Shown one piece after another: positions 1-10,404 of a DNA stretch of 64,000 bases. The stretch's first letter is position 1; each line of letters begins with the position of its first letter. Under the pieces are notes generated by a model. That model was not told where the DNA came from, did no database searches, and was given only the letters and a program-made list of their open reading frames with translations. This stretch comes from Trichaptum fuscoviolaceum. Taxonomy: Eukaryota > Basidiomycota > Agaricomycetes > Hymenochaetales > Trichaptaceae. A program made the translations under genes and the position numbers. The stretch covers positions 1,761,671-1,825,670 of the forward strand of contig CAJSYZ010000002.1 in NCBI GenBank assembly GCA_910574455.1. The letters are read 5' to 3'.

Positions 1-2460
1 CAACAAGTTAACATAGTCGTCCGTATGAGGTTGCCACAGAGCGCTAGTGAAATACCACTCAGCGCCGCCAAGTTCTTCTTTGATATTTTGCAACCGAGCC
101 ACCTGTTTATCAATGGCAACCTTGACCTATCCATGGGAAGATCAGCGAATAAGGACAATATAAGTGCTGAAAAAAGTAGATACCGCTGTTGCCGCAAGGG
201 CGAGGGCACTGATAGGCTTTCCTATGGTGTTTCTGTCCAGTATTTTATGCCGACCCATGGCCAAGACAATGTGTACGGACAACACTGAGACCACAAGGTC
301 AGAGCAGAACAGTCCTTGCTTCTGTACATTTAGGGTCAATGCATGGACACAAAATGCGACAATAAATACTCTTTTACTTACCCTCTCCATACTATACCAG
401 CTTTCCCATAGAAACGGTTCGGCTTTCTTCTTGTCAACTAGCGACTGCAACGTCTTCACAATTGCTTCGTTTCACATTGATTTTGATTGTTCGCCGCTGA
501 TAAAACTTGCAACTGATTGCTCAGCTTTCTCAAAAAGTTTCTTGCGCCAGCTATCAGAGCATCTCTGGGCCACCTGAAATACAAGGATCGCATCTCAATT
601 TGGTAAAGGTGACTTGGAGATAAGTTAGATTGACTCAACTAGAGAACAGATATCGGCGAACTGAGTTTCGTAACTGAATTCCACAGAATCAAACACTTTC
701 CCCCACAGTGAGCTGATGAGCTTATTGTCCGGAGTTTGCCATGGTGTGACGGACTTTCCAACTGCGCGAAATAGTGAAGGTAATAGAATATGAGTCCATC
801 CTGCCTGAGTACCGGGAGGGAGACACTGGTTCGTCGCCCTTTTCCTGCCTGGCACGCGAGATCCTTCCCTTCCTTCATTTTGATCCTTGTCCTCAAGTCC
901 CACTGATGTCTGCATATAAGTAAATCAGCAAAATATGTCATAGAAATGAATTTGATTCGACAAACTGAGCTAGTAGTCCGAGAGACTTTGCGATGACCTT
1001 GATAAGCCCCAGTCACTAACACTTCGGGTCCGGGGGTGCAGGATGCTCTCGTCATTGCAAGGGACGGTGCTCGAGGTGCTAACGACATCTTTCGACCACC
1101 AGACTATTAGTAAGAAAAAAAGGTGAATGTCTACATTTAGAGTGTATCAATCGACTCTCACTTACTTCATTATCAGCCACCAGCGACTGCCTCTTGCGAT
1201 TAGAGGTAGCGGATCCAAGCTCCGGCTGCAGCACGTCAGAAAGCTGTTATCCGTGGCAAGTGAACAGCTCGAAAAGAAGCACTTACTGTCATATCGGCCT
1301 CAGGCCGATAAGGAATGTCAGAGGGTTTCCTCTTCTTACTCAAGTCCTTTCCGCCTGATCAGATACGAACTTAAAATGCCGGTTACCATAGAATTGACGC
1401 TTACTGTGGCACCGGCCTGTGTGTCCATGTCAGTCAACAATGACTTCTTGATCTTGACAGCCTTATTAGCCTATTGAGATGGTTTAAAATAAGTAAACAT
1501 AAAATGAAGGAATTCATTGCACGTGAAGGTAGAAGAATTACCACATTAACCTGAGAGTCGGTGTCTGGTGGCGACTTCCTCTTTCCGTTCTTTGTGACTG
1601 TGATGTCCTATTCATATTCACACATTAGCGCTCAACTTGAAGTGAAGAAGGAAACGAATAGTTGCCACAGGAGAGCACCGGAAGTGAGCCTACAGTGCAT
1701 CGACACTCACACATACCTGTACACGGGGTTCCAAGGCTAGTGATTGCACCTTACAACCATAAATAAGGGGGGAACGAGAGAAGTTGAGATAAGATAGACT
1801 TACCGGTGCGCTAAGCTGCGAAATAGCAGTCCTCTTGTTTGCATCCTATCAAAATACCAATTCAGTAAGCAATGAAGGAAGGATGTACCATGAAGATCAC
1901 TGTCTGGTACTCACCTGTCCACCTGGATTTATCTTGTTATTCTTATCCTCGAGTACGGGAAGGGATTACTCAGTAGATTGAAAAAATGTAGAATGATATG
2001 ACATCGCTTACCGTTGAAACCTGCGACCCGGAAAGAGTGTCACGCAATAACTTCCTTTTCTTCGAGTTGACGTTGCTGCTACCTCCATCCTGTTCATGAG
2101 ACGGCAGTTGGCAGATAAATAATAACGAAGGAATATGAACAAACGGTCATGGAGCAACTGACATGAATCGAACAGTAATCAGTCGGACTCACACAAGCTT
2201 GAGCCGGCCTTGTTAGCCTCTTCGGATCGCTTCCGCCCTATAAACAAGTTATTCAGACTGCATCTGCCATTCTAATGCTCCGTCAACTCACAACATTTGA
2301 TTCCGAATCGACAAGATGTGCCTTCTGTTGCACGCTGATTGTGCTATTTTTTACACCATGATAGCTTGTAAGGGTTATTGTTTCTCCTTCATCCTCCCAG
2401 GGACTTAAGTTTTCATCATCTGGCAATTCGACGGTGTGTCTGGTGCAGCTTTGCGTCAGC
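1..2460 (-). CDS. DUF6532-domain protein, multi-exon, 3' end off the window
   Basis: Reading leftwards, exons at about 915-640, 577-395, 335-180 and 127-1 join into one protein. It contains a block LLPSLFRAVGK...LISSLWGKVFD, then VAQRCSDSWRKKLFEKAEQ, then GKPISALALAATAV followed by KVAIDKQVARLQNIKEELGG. This is the order seen in the basidiomycete DUF6532 domain, a family of unknown function expanded in Agaricomycetes. Splice signals (CTTAC/CTCAC on the plus strand) recur about every 100 bp from 1100 to 2300 and separate short, Lys/Ser-rich exons such as one coding NVNSKKRKLLRDTLSG, so the N-terminus is probably disordered and nuclear. The most 5' coding exon seen (HTVELPDDENLSPWEDEGE, near 2450-2340) has no in-frame ATG, so the start lies further right, close to or beyond the insertion at 2588. 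The exon chain is inferred by eye. The domain call is fairly sure, the function unknown. Confidence 0.6.
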
Positions 2461-2587
2461 AAGGCTCATAATATAGTGGTAGCAAAGACAAGAGCGTCAA
2501 TGTTGCAGGTGAAGGATTTCCAACTTGAAGTTGGGTCTCGGCCCGGGAGCGTCACGGTAGTAGTAGCCTGAGTAGGTAGTCGGGATG

Positions 2588-3404
2588 TGTCGAGATCCCG
2601 GGCTCCTTTTCTCATTTCCCGCACTTTCCCGCCAAGGATCCCGACATGAGCAGACAAACCCGCGGGGAGAATCCCGCCATTGGATTCCCCGCGCGAAACC
2701 TCATTCCCGAATCGCACGATCCCATGCTCATGTGACTTATCCCGCACCACCGTCCCGGCAACCATGCACGCATACACACACTCATTTACGACGACCCGCC
2801 ATGGCACACGTACATTCACTTATCAACATACGCTCATTAATCCGTTAGTACCTCAAGGTGACGACCTGCAACAGTCTGGCATACCTAGTCTGGCTAGTCG
2901 CGGCCCCGGACCGGACGCTGACGTCCACGGACAGGCCGTAGCCATCTGGAGAGACGGGATAGACATGCCTAGCAGTGCGGTCGTAGCATGTATCGTTTGT
3001 AGTAGATAGGTGCGCATTGCGCAAGGACACTTAGCGTAGATTAACTATACAGTCTTTACGAAGTAGATAAATAGCTGTAGGCATCGTAAGGAGCACCCCA
3101 CTTTTGACCTCTTGTGGAGTGCTTCCTTAGGTGCGATCTCTCTCTTTTCTCCTGTGTAGTTAGTTGCGCAATACTTACTTGTGGAGTGCTTCCTTAGGGA
3201 TCCGCTTACTTGACGTTCAAAGCAGTGAAGAGTCCTAGCGGCCTTGAGAATCCCGCGACGCGCCTGGATAGAATCCCGCGCGTTTCCCGCCTGAATTCCC
3301 ACGCTCGTTCCCAGTCGCGAATCCAGATTCCCGAACGCGGGTTCTTGTCGCGAATTCCAGTTTCCCGAAACTGTTTCCCGCTACAATTCCCGACGGTCGT
3401 AACA
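2588..3404 (+). repeat. 5' LTR of the outer gypsy element
   Basis: This 817-bp repeat begins TGTCGAGATCCC and ends GTCGTAACA. It differs from the 3' LTR at 36407-37224 by G/A near 2696, T/C near 2730 and one missing T near 3237. The last 200 bp are dense in TCCCG/TTCCCG motifs. Two copies of CTTGTGGAGTGCTTCCTTAG lie about 67 bp apart around 3111 and 3178. The inferred transcript start (R boundary) is near 3100. Confidence 0.95.
3100..3110 (+). promoter_or_regulatory. Self-primer 11-mer, probable 5' end of the retroelement mRNA
   Basis: ACTTTTGACCT inside the LTR is the exact reverse complement of the sequence just downstream of the LTR (3407-3417). In Tf1/sushi-type elements the first 11 nt of the mRNA fold back on the primer-binding site and are cleaved to prime minus-strand synthesis. 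That places the R boundary about here. The flanks (AGCAC before, GAGTGCT after) can also partly pair. Confidence 0.75.
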
Positions 3405-3406
3405 TT

Positions 3407-3417
3407 AGGTCAAAAGT
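3407..3417 (+). promoter_or_regulatory. Self-complementary primer-binding site
   Basis: AGGTCAAAAGT begins two bases after the 5' LTR and is perfectly complementary to 3100-3110. No TGG-initial tRNA-type binding site is visible at this position. The second gypsy element has the same arrangement with one compensated base change. Confidence 0.75.
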
Positions 3418-3493
3418 CCTGGCTCACCGCCGCTCGGACTCGACACCCTCACGCTCTTTACTTCTACCCCCGCACCCGTACCGCCGACCCGCG

Positions 3494-4702
3494 ATGTCGT
3501 CCCACCAGGAATGGGGAGGACTCGCAGACACCTTCGCTTTCCCGTCCCCTAGCTCCTCGATGGAGGAAGACAAACTCCAGCCCATCCTTGATCGCCTCGA
3601 CACCCTCGAAAAGCGCTACTCCAAGCTAGTCAACGAACACAATCAGGTCCAGAACACAGTCGCCCAGCTCAAGCACGCCAACCGGGCGTTAGAAGCCCAA
3701 ATCGCGAGTCAGCCCGCCTCCCCGTCTGGGGGCGGAGCCGGGCTCAAGATGAAGCTTCCCGACACCTTCGAAGGCGAACGAGCCAAGCTGGAGAACTGGA
3801 TTCACCAGATTAAGCTCTACCTGTTCGGACAACATCCGGGACTAGACGAAACCCGCAAGGTCGCATTTGCTCTGATGCTACTGCGGGGGCCGGCGCAAGA
3901 CTGGGCACGACCCATTCTAGATCGACTCCAGGACATCCCGACACCGCCAGAAGCCGCCAGCCTGGAGGCCCTGTTCGCCGCCCTTCGCGCCTCTTACGGG
4001 GAAATCGATGCAGACAAAGCCGCAGCCGACAAGCTGATGCGCCTACGCCAGACAGGAACGGTCGCCGAGTTTGCGTCGCAATTCCGTGCCCTCCAAGCCC
4101 TCACCGGGTGGCCCAAGGACGCAACGACGGATGTCATCTACCTCGACATGTTCCGGAAGGGACTCAAAGACCAGGTTCGCCAGCACATCGCCAGCACAGA
4201 GGCGAAGGATATGAAATTCGATGCCTACGTCAACTGGGTTTCCGAGACGGACGAGAAGCTAAGGCTCGCACACGCCTATGGACCAGTATCAAAGCCAGCG
4301 GCTACGCCCCGAAGCAATCCCGGCACCACTAGTTCAGCTCCGCGTACGATCCCGACTGCGGGCGCAAGCTCGACGAAGGATCCCAACGCAATGGAGATTG
4401 ACAGGGTGCGCCGGGAGCGCAGGAGTAAGGGACTATGCTACTACTGCGGAGAGAAAGACCATTTGGTGAGCGATTGCCCAACGCGACCGCCAACCCGAAA
4501 CCTAAAGGCGACGAAATCCACGTCCCCGTCGAGCCCATCGCCCCCCGCGCTCCAGTCGTTCGAAGAAACGCTCAAACGTATGGCGGAACAGTACGTCCAG
4601 AATGTGCAGCAGTCCGTGCTACAGAACGCATTCGCCGCCATGACGCCCGCCGCCAAGAACGTTCACAATCCCGAAGCCCCGCCCCCAGCGGATTTTCAGT
4701 AG
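3494..4702 (+). CDS. Gag of the outer gypsy element
   Basis: A 402-residue protein starts at ATG 3494. Residues about 20-70 form a coiled coil (LDRLDTLEKRYSKLVNEHNQ). The middle carries the retrotransposon gag domain (LENWIHQIKLYLFG, then LLRGPAQDWARPIL, then MRLRQTGTVAEFASQFRAL), which assembles the virus-like particle. A CCHC zinc knuckle, CYYCGEKDHLVSDC, lies near residue 315 and would bind the RNA. The frame ends in TAG at 4700-4702, on which a stem-loop begins. The protease frame is open in the -1 phase over the last 250 bp, so Gag-Pol is probably made by -1 frameshifting in the overlap. The reading frame is intact. Confidence 0.95.
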   Translation: MSSHQEWGGLADTFAFPSPSSSMEEDKLQPILDRLDTLEKRYSKLVNEHNQVQNTVAQLKHANRALEAQIASQPASPSGGGAGLKMKLPDTFEGERAKLENWIHQIKLYLFGQHPGLDETRKVAFALMLLRGPAQDWARPILDRLQDIPTPPEAASLEALFAALRASYGEIDADKAAADKLMRLRQTGTVAEFASQFRALQALTGWPKDATTDVIYLDMFRKGLKDQVRQHIASTEAKDMKFDAYVNWVSETDEKLRLAHAYGPVSKPAATPRSNPGTTSSAPRTIPTAGASSTKDPNAMEIDRVRRERRSKGLCYYCGEKDHLVSDCPTRPPTRNLKATKSTSPSSPSPPALQSFEETLKRMAEQYVQNVQQSVLQNAFAAMTPAAKNVHNPEAPPPADFQ

Positions 4703-4735
4703 GGTCGTATTGCTCAGTCGCGCCCTATACGACCC
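4702..4735 (+). promoter_or_regulatory. Stem-loop at the gag stop codon, candidate recoding signal
   Basis: GGGTCGTAT (4702-4710) pairs perfectly with ATACGACCC (4727-4735) around a 16-nt loop holding GTCGCGCC. The stem starts on the last base of the gag TAG. The second gypsy element has a stem-loop at the same place with a different stem sequence but the same loop octamer, which argues for a conserved RNA role in gag-pol expression. Confidence 0.65.
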
Positions 4736-4892
4736 AACCGCCCTTGTGGCCGAAGAACTCTCTTAATAATGGTCCCTTGTATTTAACCATCTCTACAATA
4801 GACCGTCGTCTTCGACGACATTTGAAGTTCCCGGTACAGGTTAGCGACGGAAAGACGGATGCCTTAGCCACAGTAATGTTAGACAGCGGTGC
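4703..4892 (+). pseudogene. Pol segment 1 of the outer gypsy: start of the aspartic protease
   Basis: The -1 frame relative to gag reads DRRLRRHLKFPVQVSDGK and reaches the aspartic-protease active-site motif LDSGA at 4880-4892. It is cut there by the KDZ transposon. The frame resumes at 26488-26495 (second copy of the 8-bp duplication) with SGTFINSRYVSRHGLQTRD, which continues the protease. The interrupting DNA plus one duplication copy is 21603 bp, a multiple of three, so the same phase continues. Confidence 0.9.
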
Positions 4893-4906
4893 AATCACTT
4901 AAGCCC

Positions 4907-4961
4907 ATATTTTCTGAAAATTTCCTCTAATAGAGGGTGATGGAATCACGCTGATTCAATC
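4907..4961 (+). repeat. Left terminal inverted repeat of the KDZ transposon
   Basis: This 55-bp arm matches the reverse complement of 26418-26472 at 52 of 55 positions. It contains ATTTTCTGAAAATTTCC and a 14-bp block TAGAGGGTGATGGA. It probably binds the transposase. Confidence 0.9.
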
Positions 4962-5150
4962 ATAGATTCAATCATGGATTCAATCAAACATTGATTAAGG
5001 CTAATAATGATATTGATCTCATAATTGGTTCAGCAATGATTGAATCAGTGAATGAATCATTGATTTAATCATATTTTATTAATTACAAATTGCACACAGT
5101 TCAACACCCGTCCTCGACAATGATTAGATGGAATGTGATTGAATCAACAA
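4949..5150 (+). repeat. Subterminal TGATTCAATCA motif cluster, left end
   Basis: Variants of GATTCAATCAT, TGATTGAATCA and ATTGATTTAATCA recur in direct and inverted orientation. The same motif dominates the right subterminal region (21900-22255). Subterminal motif clusters often bind transposases in large DNA transposons; that role is inferred here. No gene is visible from 4962 to 5317. Confidence 0.7.
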
Positions 5151-5317
5151 GTATAAGATGAGACAAGTAAAATGTAGATGGAAAAAGATAAGGGAAAGTT
5201 CAAATCAGAAGGAATCAGGGTGATGGAATCAGACCGAAAAGAACTGGAGAAAATAATATTAATTGCAAGTCGCAATCGACCATGTAGAAATAAAGACACG
5301 ACAGAACCAGGTCTACT

Positions 5318-7443
5318 TTACTTTCTGTTTCCTCTGCCCCGCACATTTCCTTTGACTCCTCGGGCTGACTTCCGAGTTCCCTCGACGTCTCCTATGCTTC
5401 CTGAACCCCGCGTGCTTCGTCGAAGAGCAACCATCTCCTTGCCTGTCTTCTTTCCCCCTTTTGATTTCCCCCTACCCGCACCTCGACCTGGGTTTCGTGG
5501 TTCAATAAGAACGGAGCTTGCATTTCTTGGTTTCGGTCCTCCGCGCACAGCCGATCCCGAGCTCGGATTTGCTGTAGCTGTCTTCACGCGCTTACACCGA
5601 GAAACCTCACCCTCTTCCTCACCCTCTTCGTCCTCAACCTCAACCACTTCTTCTTCCTCATCATCCTTGTCCTCGTCCTCGTTTTCGTCTTCGTCTTCGT
5701 CTTCATCTCCCCTACCGTCCTCCTCACCCACGTCACTGTCGCTTTGCCCGTCCTCTAGCATCGGCGTTGCGTTGATGGCAGGAAGTTGTTTTCTTCGTTG
5801 ATTTCAAGTCAGTCACAAACTCATGTTCCTCGGGAAGGCAGTCACTCACGGTTCAGTTCTTGAACGCGTTGCCCTGCGATGCGGAAGAGCTTGGCCTTGA
5901 TTTGTACGGACTAATGTTGTTGCAATCGGAGCAGCAGACGGAAGGGAAGATGAAGGCTTGTTCTGGAGCGTCTTTGGGGTAATTGTAACCCGCTGCTGGC
6001 GGGAAGAGCCTGAAGAAGCACTGGTAGATCGGGGGGATGTTGGAGGGCGCGTCTTGTTAACAGAAGTAGAAGAACCATTTGAATGTTCTCCTGAGGCAAC
6101 GCGCTTGCGTTTCGAAAGGGTCTTAGGCGGCGCCTCTGATTCATTAGTAGGTTTATCGACCTGCGACAGCTGAACTTGGGATGGTGATGGCGTGCTTGAG
6201 ATCTAAAGATAAAAAGTAGATCGGTGTGAGTTCGACCGAATTTCTTCGAGTAGCATAACACGCGAAACATGTACGCACCACTGGAAGAGGCGGTGAAAGC
6301 AAAGGCAAGTGACTAGGGCTTGATACCTGGATAGTCGGCATATCCTCATGAACCAAATCTTCTGCGTCACCTTCGATATCATCAGGTACTTGTGGAGGCT
6401 CAGCAGCATCTGCGCCTGTCTGGAGATCAGCTACAAAGTCGCTCACGGAAATAACACGAAGCTTACCCTTCATATCAGCCCACGCCCAGTTCCAGAACTT
6501 CTTGGTAAGTATCGTGCTTTCGTGCTCGTTACCTTCAGCATCCTTCGTCTCTTGAATAAACTTTACGCCGTCAGTATTTCCAGCTTCGATTCTAAGAAAG
6601 AATAAGATACAGTATAATAAGGGAATAGGTTTACGCACGCGGAAGACGTCCCGTCCTCGTACACTATGAGACATAGGCTACGCGCATTTCCAGTATGCCG
6701 CGGGATCGAATCCCAGAGACTGTTGTTCAAAGCTGATTCGAATTCAGTTCGCGTCCTGATGAAAGTCAGTTCAAGTCGCAAGCAGGTTACTAGTTTGGTA
6801 CTCACTGCATAGTCGTAGTGATGTCAGACGATCTGTTCGCAGCCTTCTCATTTTCTTCTAATGCCCGGCGACCGTACTCCTCTCGCTCGTCTCCCGAAAG
6901 AGCGTTCCACATGTCGGACTTGATGACATTGTAGAGTTTCAGGTTGTCTTGAGTTCCCGTCCGCACGGCGGCGACCCTAGCCTTAATTTGCGTCCTATGT
7001 TCGTCGTGGAAGACATCGAAGGCACTAACAGTCCTACGATCATCAGGCAGCCACAATGCCAGACTTTTCATTCGCGCTGTCTCCTTCTGCGCCTCCTTTT
7101 CCTGTTTCTTCTCGGCTGTCCTAGCCTCACGCTTAGAATTATCTAACGCACTGCGAAATTTCTAGAAATAATGATATCAACACGCTGCATTTAATATATT
7201 GGCCATACTCACGGCCCTCAGGTCCTTCCTATCGTCGGGGTGAAACGCATGTTCGTGCTTCGCCTGAAACTTCGCAAAAGCCTTTCTAAAATATTCCTCC
7301 CTGTCCTTATCCTTTCGCGTTGATGAAAACTTATGGAACCAATCCCACGAAAGGCTCTTGATATCTTCTTTCATGGTCGAAGTGAAGAATTCACGAGGCT
7401 TTCGTCGAGGTATATCGTATGGGGATTGATCTGAGACCGACAT
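5318..7443 (-). CDS. HMG-box-like chromatin protein, KDZ cargo
   Basis: The start is ATG at 7443 (MSVSDQSPYDIPRRKPREFF). Exons run 7443-7214, 7161 to about 6827 and 6757-6630, then further left, joined at GTGAGT/GTAAAC-type donors. Exon 2 gives an HMG-box-like helical stretch: SAFDVFHDEHRTQIKARV, then KLYNVIKSDMWNALSGDE, then REEYGRRALEENEKA. A middle region (LTKKFWNWAWADMKGKLRV) is followed by Ser/Lys-rich linkers with KRKR. The last exon is strongly acidic (runs of Asp/Glu at 5590-5720) and ends in a basic, Gly/Arg-rich tail. This looks like a nuclear DNA-binding or chromatin protein. Its place between the left inverted repeat and the other cargo makes it part of the transposon. The exact splicing of the last two exons is uncertain. 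Confidence 0.7.
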
Positions 7444-8168
7444 GATCCAGTCAGTGAAACAGACCTCAGAAATGGCTAATGAGAGGAAAGAGGGGGTGAT
7501 TAATAGTAAAGGTCGAGCGGATGAGTTCTCGTACATATATGTGAGGTCCACAGTCCACTTGACTATTGCGGCAAAGCACAAAGGCTGAAACCGTCGCGAC
7601 CGTATTCTGGAGGCCACACGGCCTTCCAGAAGGCCTCATTATCTTGTGGTTATGCAATTATTTGAGAACGGACACTTGGACCTAACAATACCTGTCAAAA
7701 ACGTCTAACAAGAGCACTTTGATATGAGGAATTTACCAAAGTACTTAATTGATGTACCAACAAACACAATTTCAAATTCAAATAGATAATTGAGGCCTAA
7801 ACCTCGGCCACCGTCAGGTCCAAGATTCGTGCATCCCTTGGCCACATCTAGAAGGCCTAACGTGCGCGTCAGTACGGATTATTGTAAGTAGTTTAACGAG
7901 TCGACATACCAATTCGCTTTGCCTGCTGAGGCATAAAACAACTGTAATGACATTCAGCAAAAAATCATGCAGACTTCTCAGACGGCCAAATGGATCATGG
8001 CATCGATTGCATCTTTTGAAATAAAGATGATTTGGGATGAATTCATTGTGAACTGATATCAATATATTACTGGAGTACGAGACATGCAAGCTCTACGCGA
8101 AGGTCACATTGATTTAACAAAATGGTAATAGCTTCATAATTTCGAACGTATTATCATGGCAGTCTTTA
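7444..8168. other. Spacer without a visible gene
   Basis: This lies between the promoter side of the HMG-like gene and the 3' end of the next gene. The sequence is AT-rich with no convincing frame on either strand. It should hold the promoter of the HMG-like gene near 7450-7600. Confidence 0.5.
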
Positions 8169-10404
8169 CCCTCGTCTTGCCTTCTTACGCGACATCGACG
8201 ACGACGTCGCAGACGTTCTACCACGCTTTGAACCAGCGGACTTAGGACTCAGCGTATCAGATGTCTATTATAGAGAATGTCGTCAGTGCACGGCTACAAA
8301 CGTTTCAATGAGACACGAACCTCTACAGTGTCATCGCTGTTAGGTACTTCGTCCTCCTGGCTTCGGCCCTCCAATTCATCAGGCATCGCCAAGTCGATAG
8401 TCTTTTCGTAGAATTCCTGCATAAGTTCTTCAGCGTCCGGGAAATGTTCGTCTTGTTGTAACTTGTGGCTAGGCTAGTATTAAAAGACAGCTATTAGCAC
8501 ATCGATTGGCAATATCAGACATTTTGTTATCGTACGTCTTTGCGCATGCGCGCGACTGCTTTCTTCCACTTCTTCATCCTGTCCATTGCTTTCTGAAGGC
8601 CCTTCTTTGCTTCCCTTACGACCTGTCTCTGAGACTTGACGAGCGGTTCAAGTTCCGCTTTGCGGACTCGCACTTGGTCAACTCGGGCTTTGCAGGTCTC
8701 GACCCTGCGCTTGGCCGCACCAACAGCAAATGCAAGTTCGTCTTCATGACGAAAGTCTTCCATGTTCTAAGGGATTCGTTCAATACGGTGCATTTTTATT
8801 GATAATCACACTCACCTGGCCCGTCCTTCTCTTCCACGCCCTCAAGTCTTCTTCAGCTGCACGTACCAGAGCTCTAGCTTCCCTCAGCTGTATATTGAGT
8901 TTGGTGACCTTCAGCTGCTCCGCCTCGAGCTGCTCCTGGAGCTTGTCGAATTGCTCTTTGCTTTCATTCACGAAAGTCTCTGCTCTGTCGCACTCGAATA
9001 TAAGCTCTCCTTCCATGCCCTCCAATCGGATAAGGAAGACCGTCTTTTGAGGGTCCTCAGGAATTGTTCGAGAACTCTTCGTCGAACCGAACACATACGA
9101 TTCGCAGCATTGGTCAATCAGTTTGTTCATTAATACATTCTTTTCCTCAGAATTGAACTGCATTTTGCACTTCGATGCCCTGTAGTATACACCGTTGGCG
9201 TTAACAAAACAAGTCGGGCCGTCCTTTCCTTTCCGTAAGCACTAACATATATATGGGTTAGGAAGTGATACAGCAAGATATCGACGCACTTACCAATTCA
9301 TAAATGTCTGCGAACTTTTCGGGATCGCCTCGGCCATACGATGCCTGAAGCATATGTCTGTTTCCATACGAACACGCCCGCGTCTTGTCTCGCACGTATC
9401 CGATCAACGTCGGATGGTTGCCGACGGCGTCGTCCACTAATTTCTTGACTGCTGCATGGTCAGGATGCTTTGAGCCGGGGCTAGCAGTCATTTAGAGAGT
9501 AAGAAGTAGTATGTGAGTGACTGGAGAGTAGTACACTTCGATAGAGACGCACCCTTTATACGTCTTCACCACTGTGCACAACATGTGCTTCCAGTCCACT
9601 GAGACAGATTGGGTCAATGCGGCGTCACCAATGCTGAAGTAGCATAGGCCTTGAGCCACCAAATAAACCCGAGCTCTTGGGTCCTAGCTTTCGTAAAGCG
9701 TACTCTGTCCGTTTCGCAATATTTACCATGGAACGCTCGACTCAGTAAGTGTATGCAAACTCGCATGTCAAGCACGCTTGAACCACATTAGATGAACACC
9801 GTGACGTCCCATTTACATTTAGAAGACTACAGCTACATTATACAAAGTGCTGGCCAACAATTTCAATGGAGAATAGTGAATAATTTTCCTTCCTGCTCGA
9901 TGAAATGAAGCTCCTTCCGAGACCTACACAACCGCCTCCGCTTGCCAGGACGCAGGTCGTCTGCCCACGTCAATATTACAGAATCATCGCTCTCAGCAGG
10001 CTCGTCGGACTCATTCTCGGGCCACAAACTCCTAATGTCCTCTATCGGGTCTCCTTCCACCATTGACGCGGATCTAATGGCCAAGGCTGCCAATAAACGG
10101 AAGTGTAGATCGCAGGTCCATAGGATCATGCGATGCTGCTCGCAATGGCTCGTGACCTGTTGACGAATAGAAGGTCTACACTAATGAAACACGTTAGAAT
10201 GGTTATGCTTGATCGTTATTCATTTGGTTCACTCACAATTAATTCAACTACGCCGACGCGTTTAGAATCCCGCTCTCCATAATTAACGTTCATAAAATGA
10301 ATATGCCCATATGAGCACGGTGGGACGACGATTGCGGTCGAGTGGGACACGATGTCGTTCAGCATTCGATGAATGTGTATAGGAACGTTAAAGTGTGGCA
10401 TCAT
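8169..10404 (-). CDS. Unknown coiled-coil protein, KDZ cargo
   Basis: Exons read leftwards from about 10404 (MMPHFNVPIHIHRMLNDIV). Next come 10180-9905 (MVEGDPIEDIRSLWPENESD), 9690-9555 (DPRARVYLVAQGLCYFSIGD), 9474-9296 (HPTLIGYVRDKTRACSYG) and 9245-8815 (GPTCFVNANGVYYRASKCK), followed by two heptad-rich segments (FDKLQEQLEAEQLKVTKLNI at 8960-8880 and KAELEPLVKSQRQVVREAKK at 8660-8580). The C-terminus is basic (KRGRTSATSSSMSRKKARRG), a likely nuclear signal. I recognise no family. The Cys/His-containing middle could be a small globular domain. It is convergent with nothing and follows the HMG-like gene on the same strand, so the two may share regulation. Whether the exon at 10404 is truly first is not settled, since an in-frame TGA precedes it. 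Confidence 0.55.

Noticed and set aside
4901..4910. CCC as a short target duplication of the KDZ element
   Set aside because: Repair of the protease frame and the exact 8-bp repeat AGCGGTGC further out give a better boundary.
5178..5801. Plus-strand Ser/Pro-rich open frame
   Set aside because: It is the antisense shadow of the acidic, basic-tailed last exon of the HMG-like gene; Asp/Glu codons read backwards as Ser/Leu.
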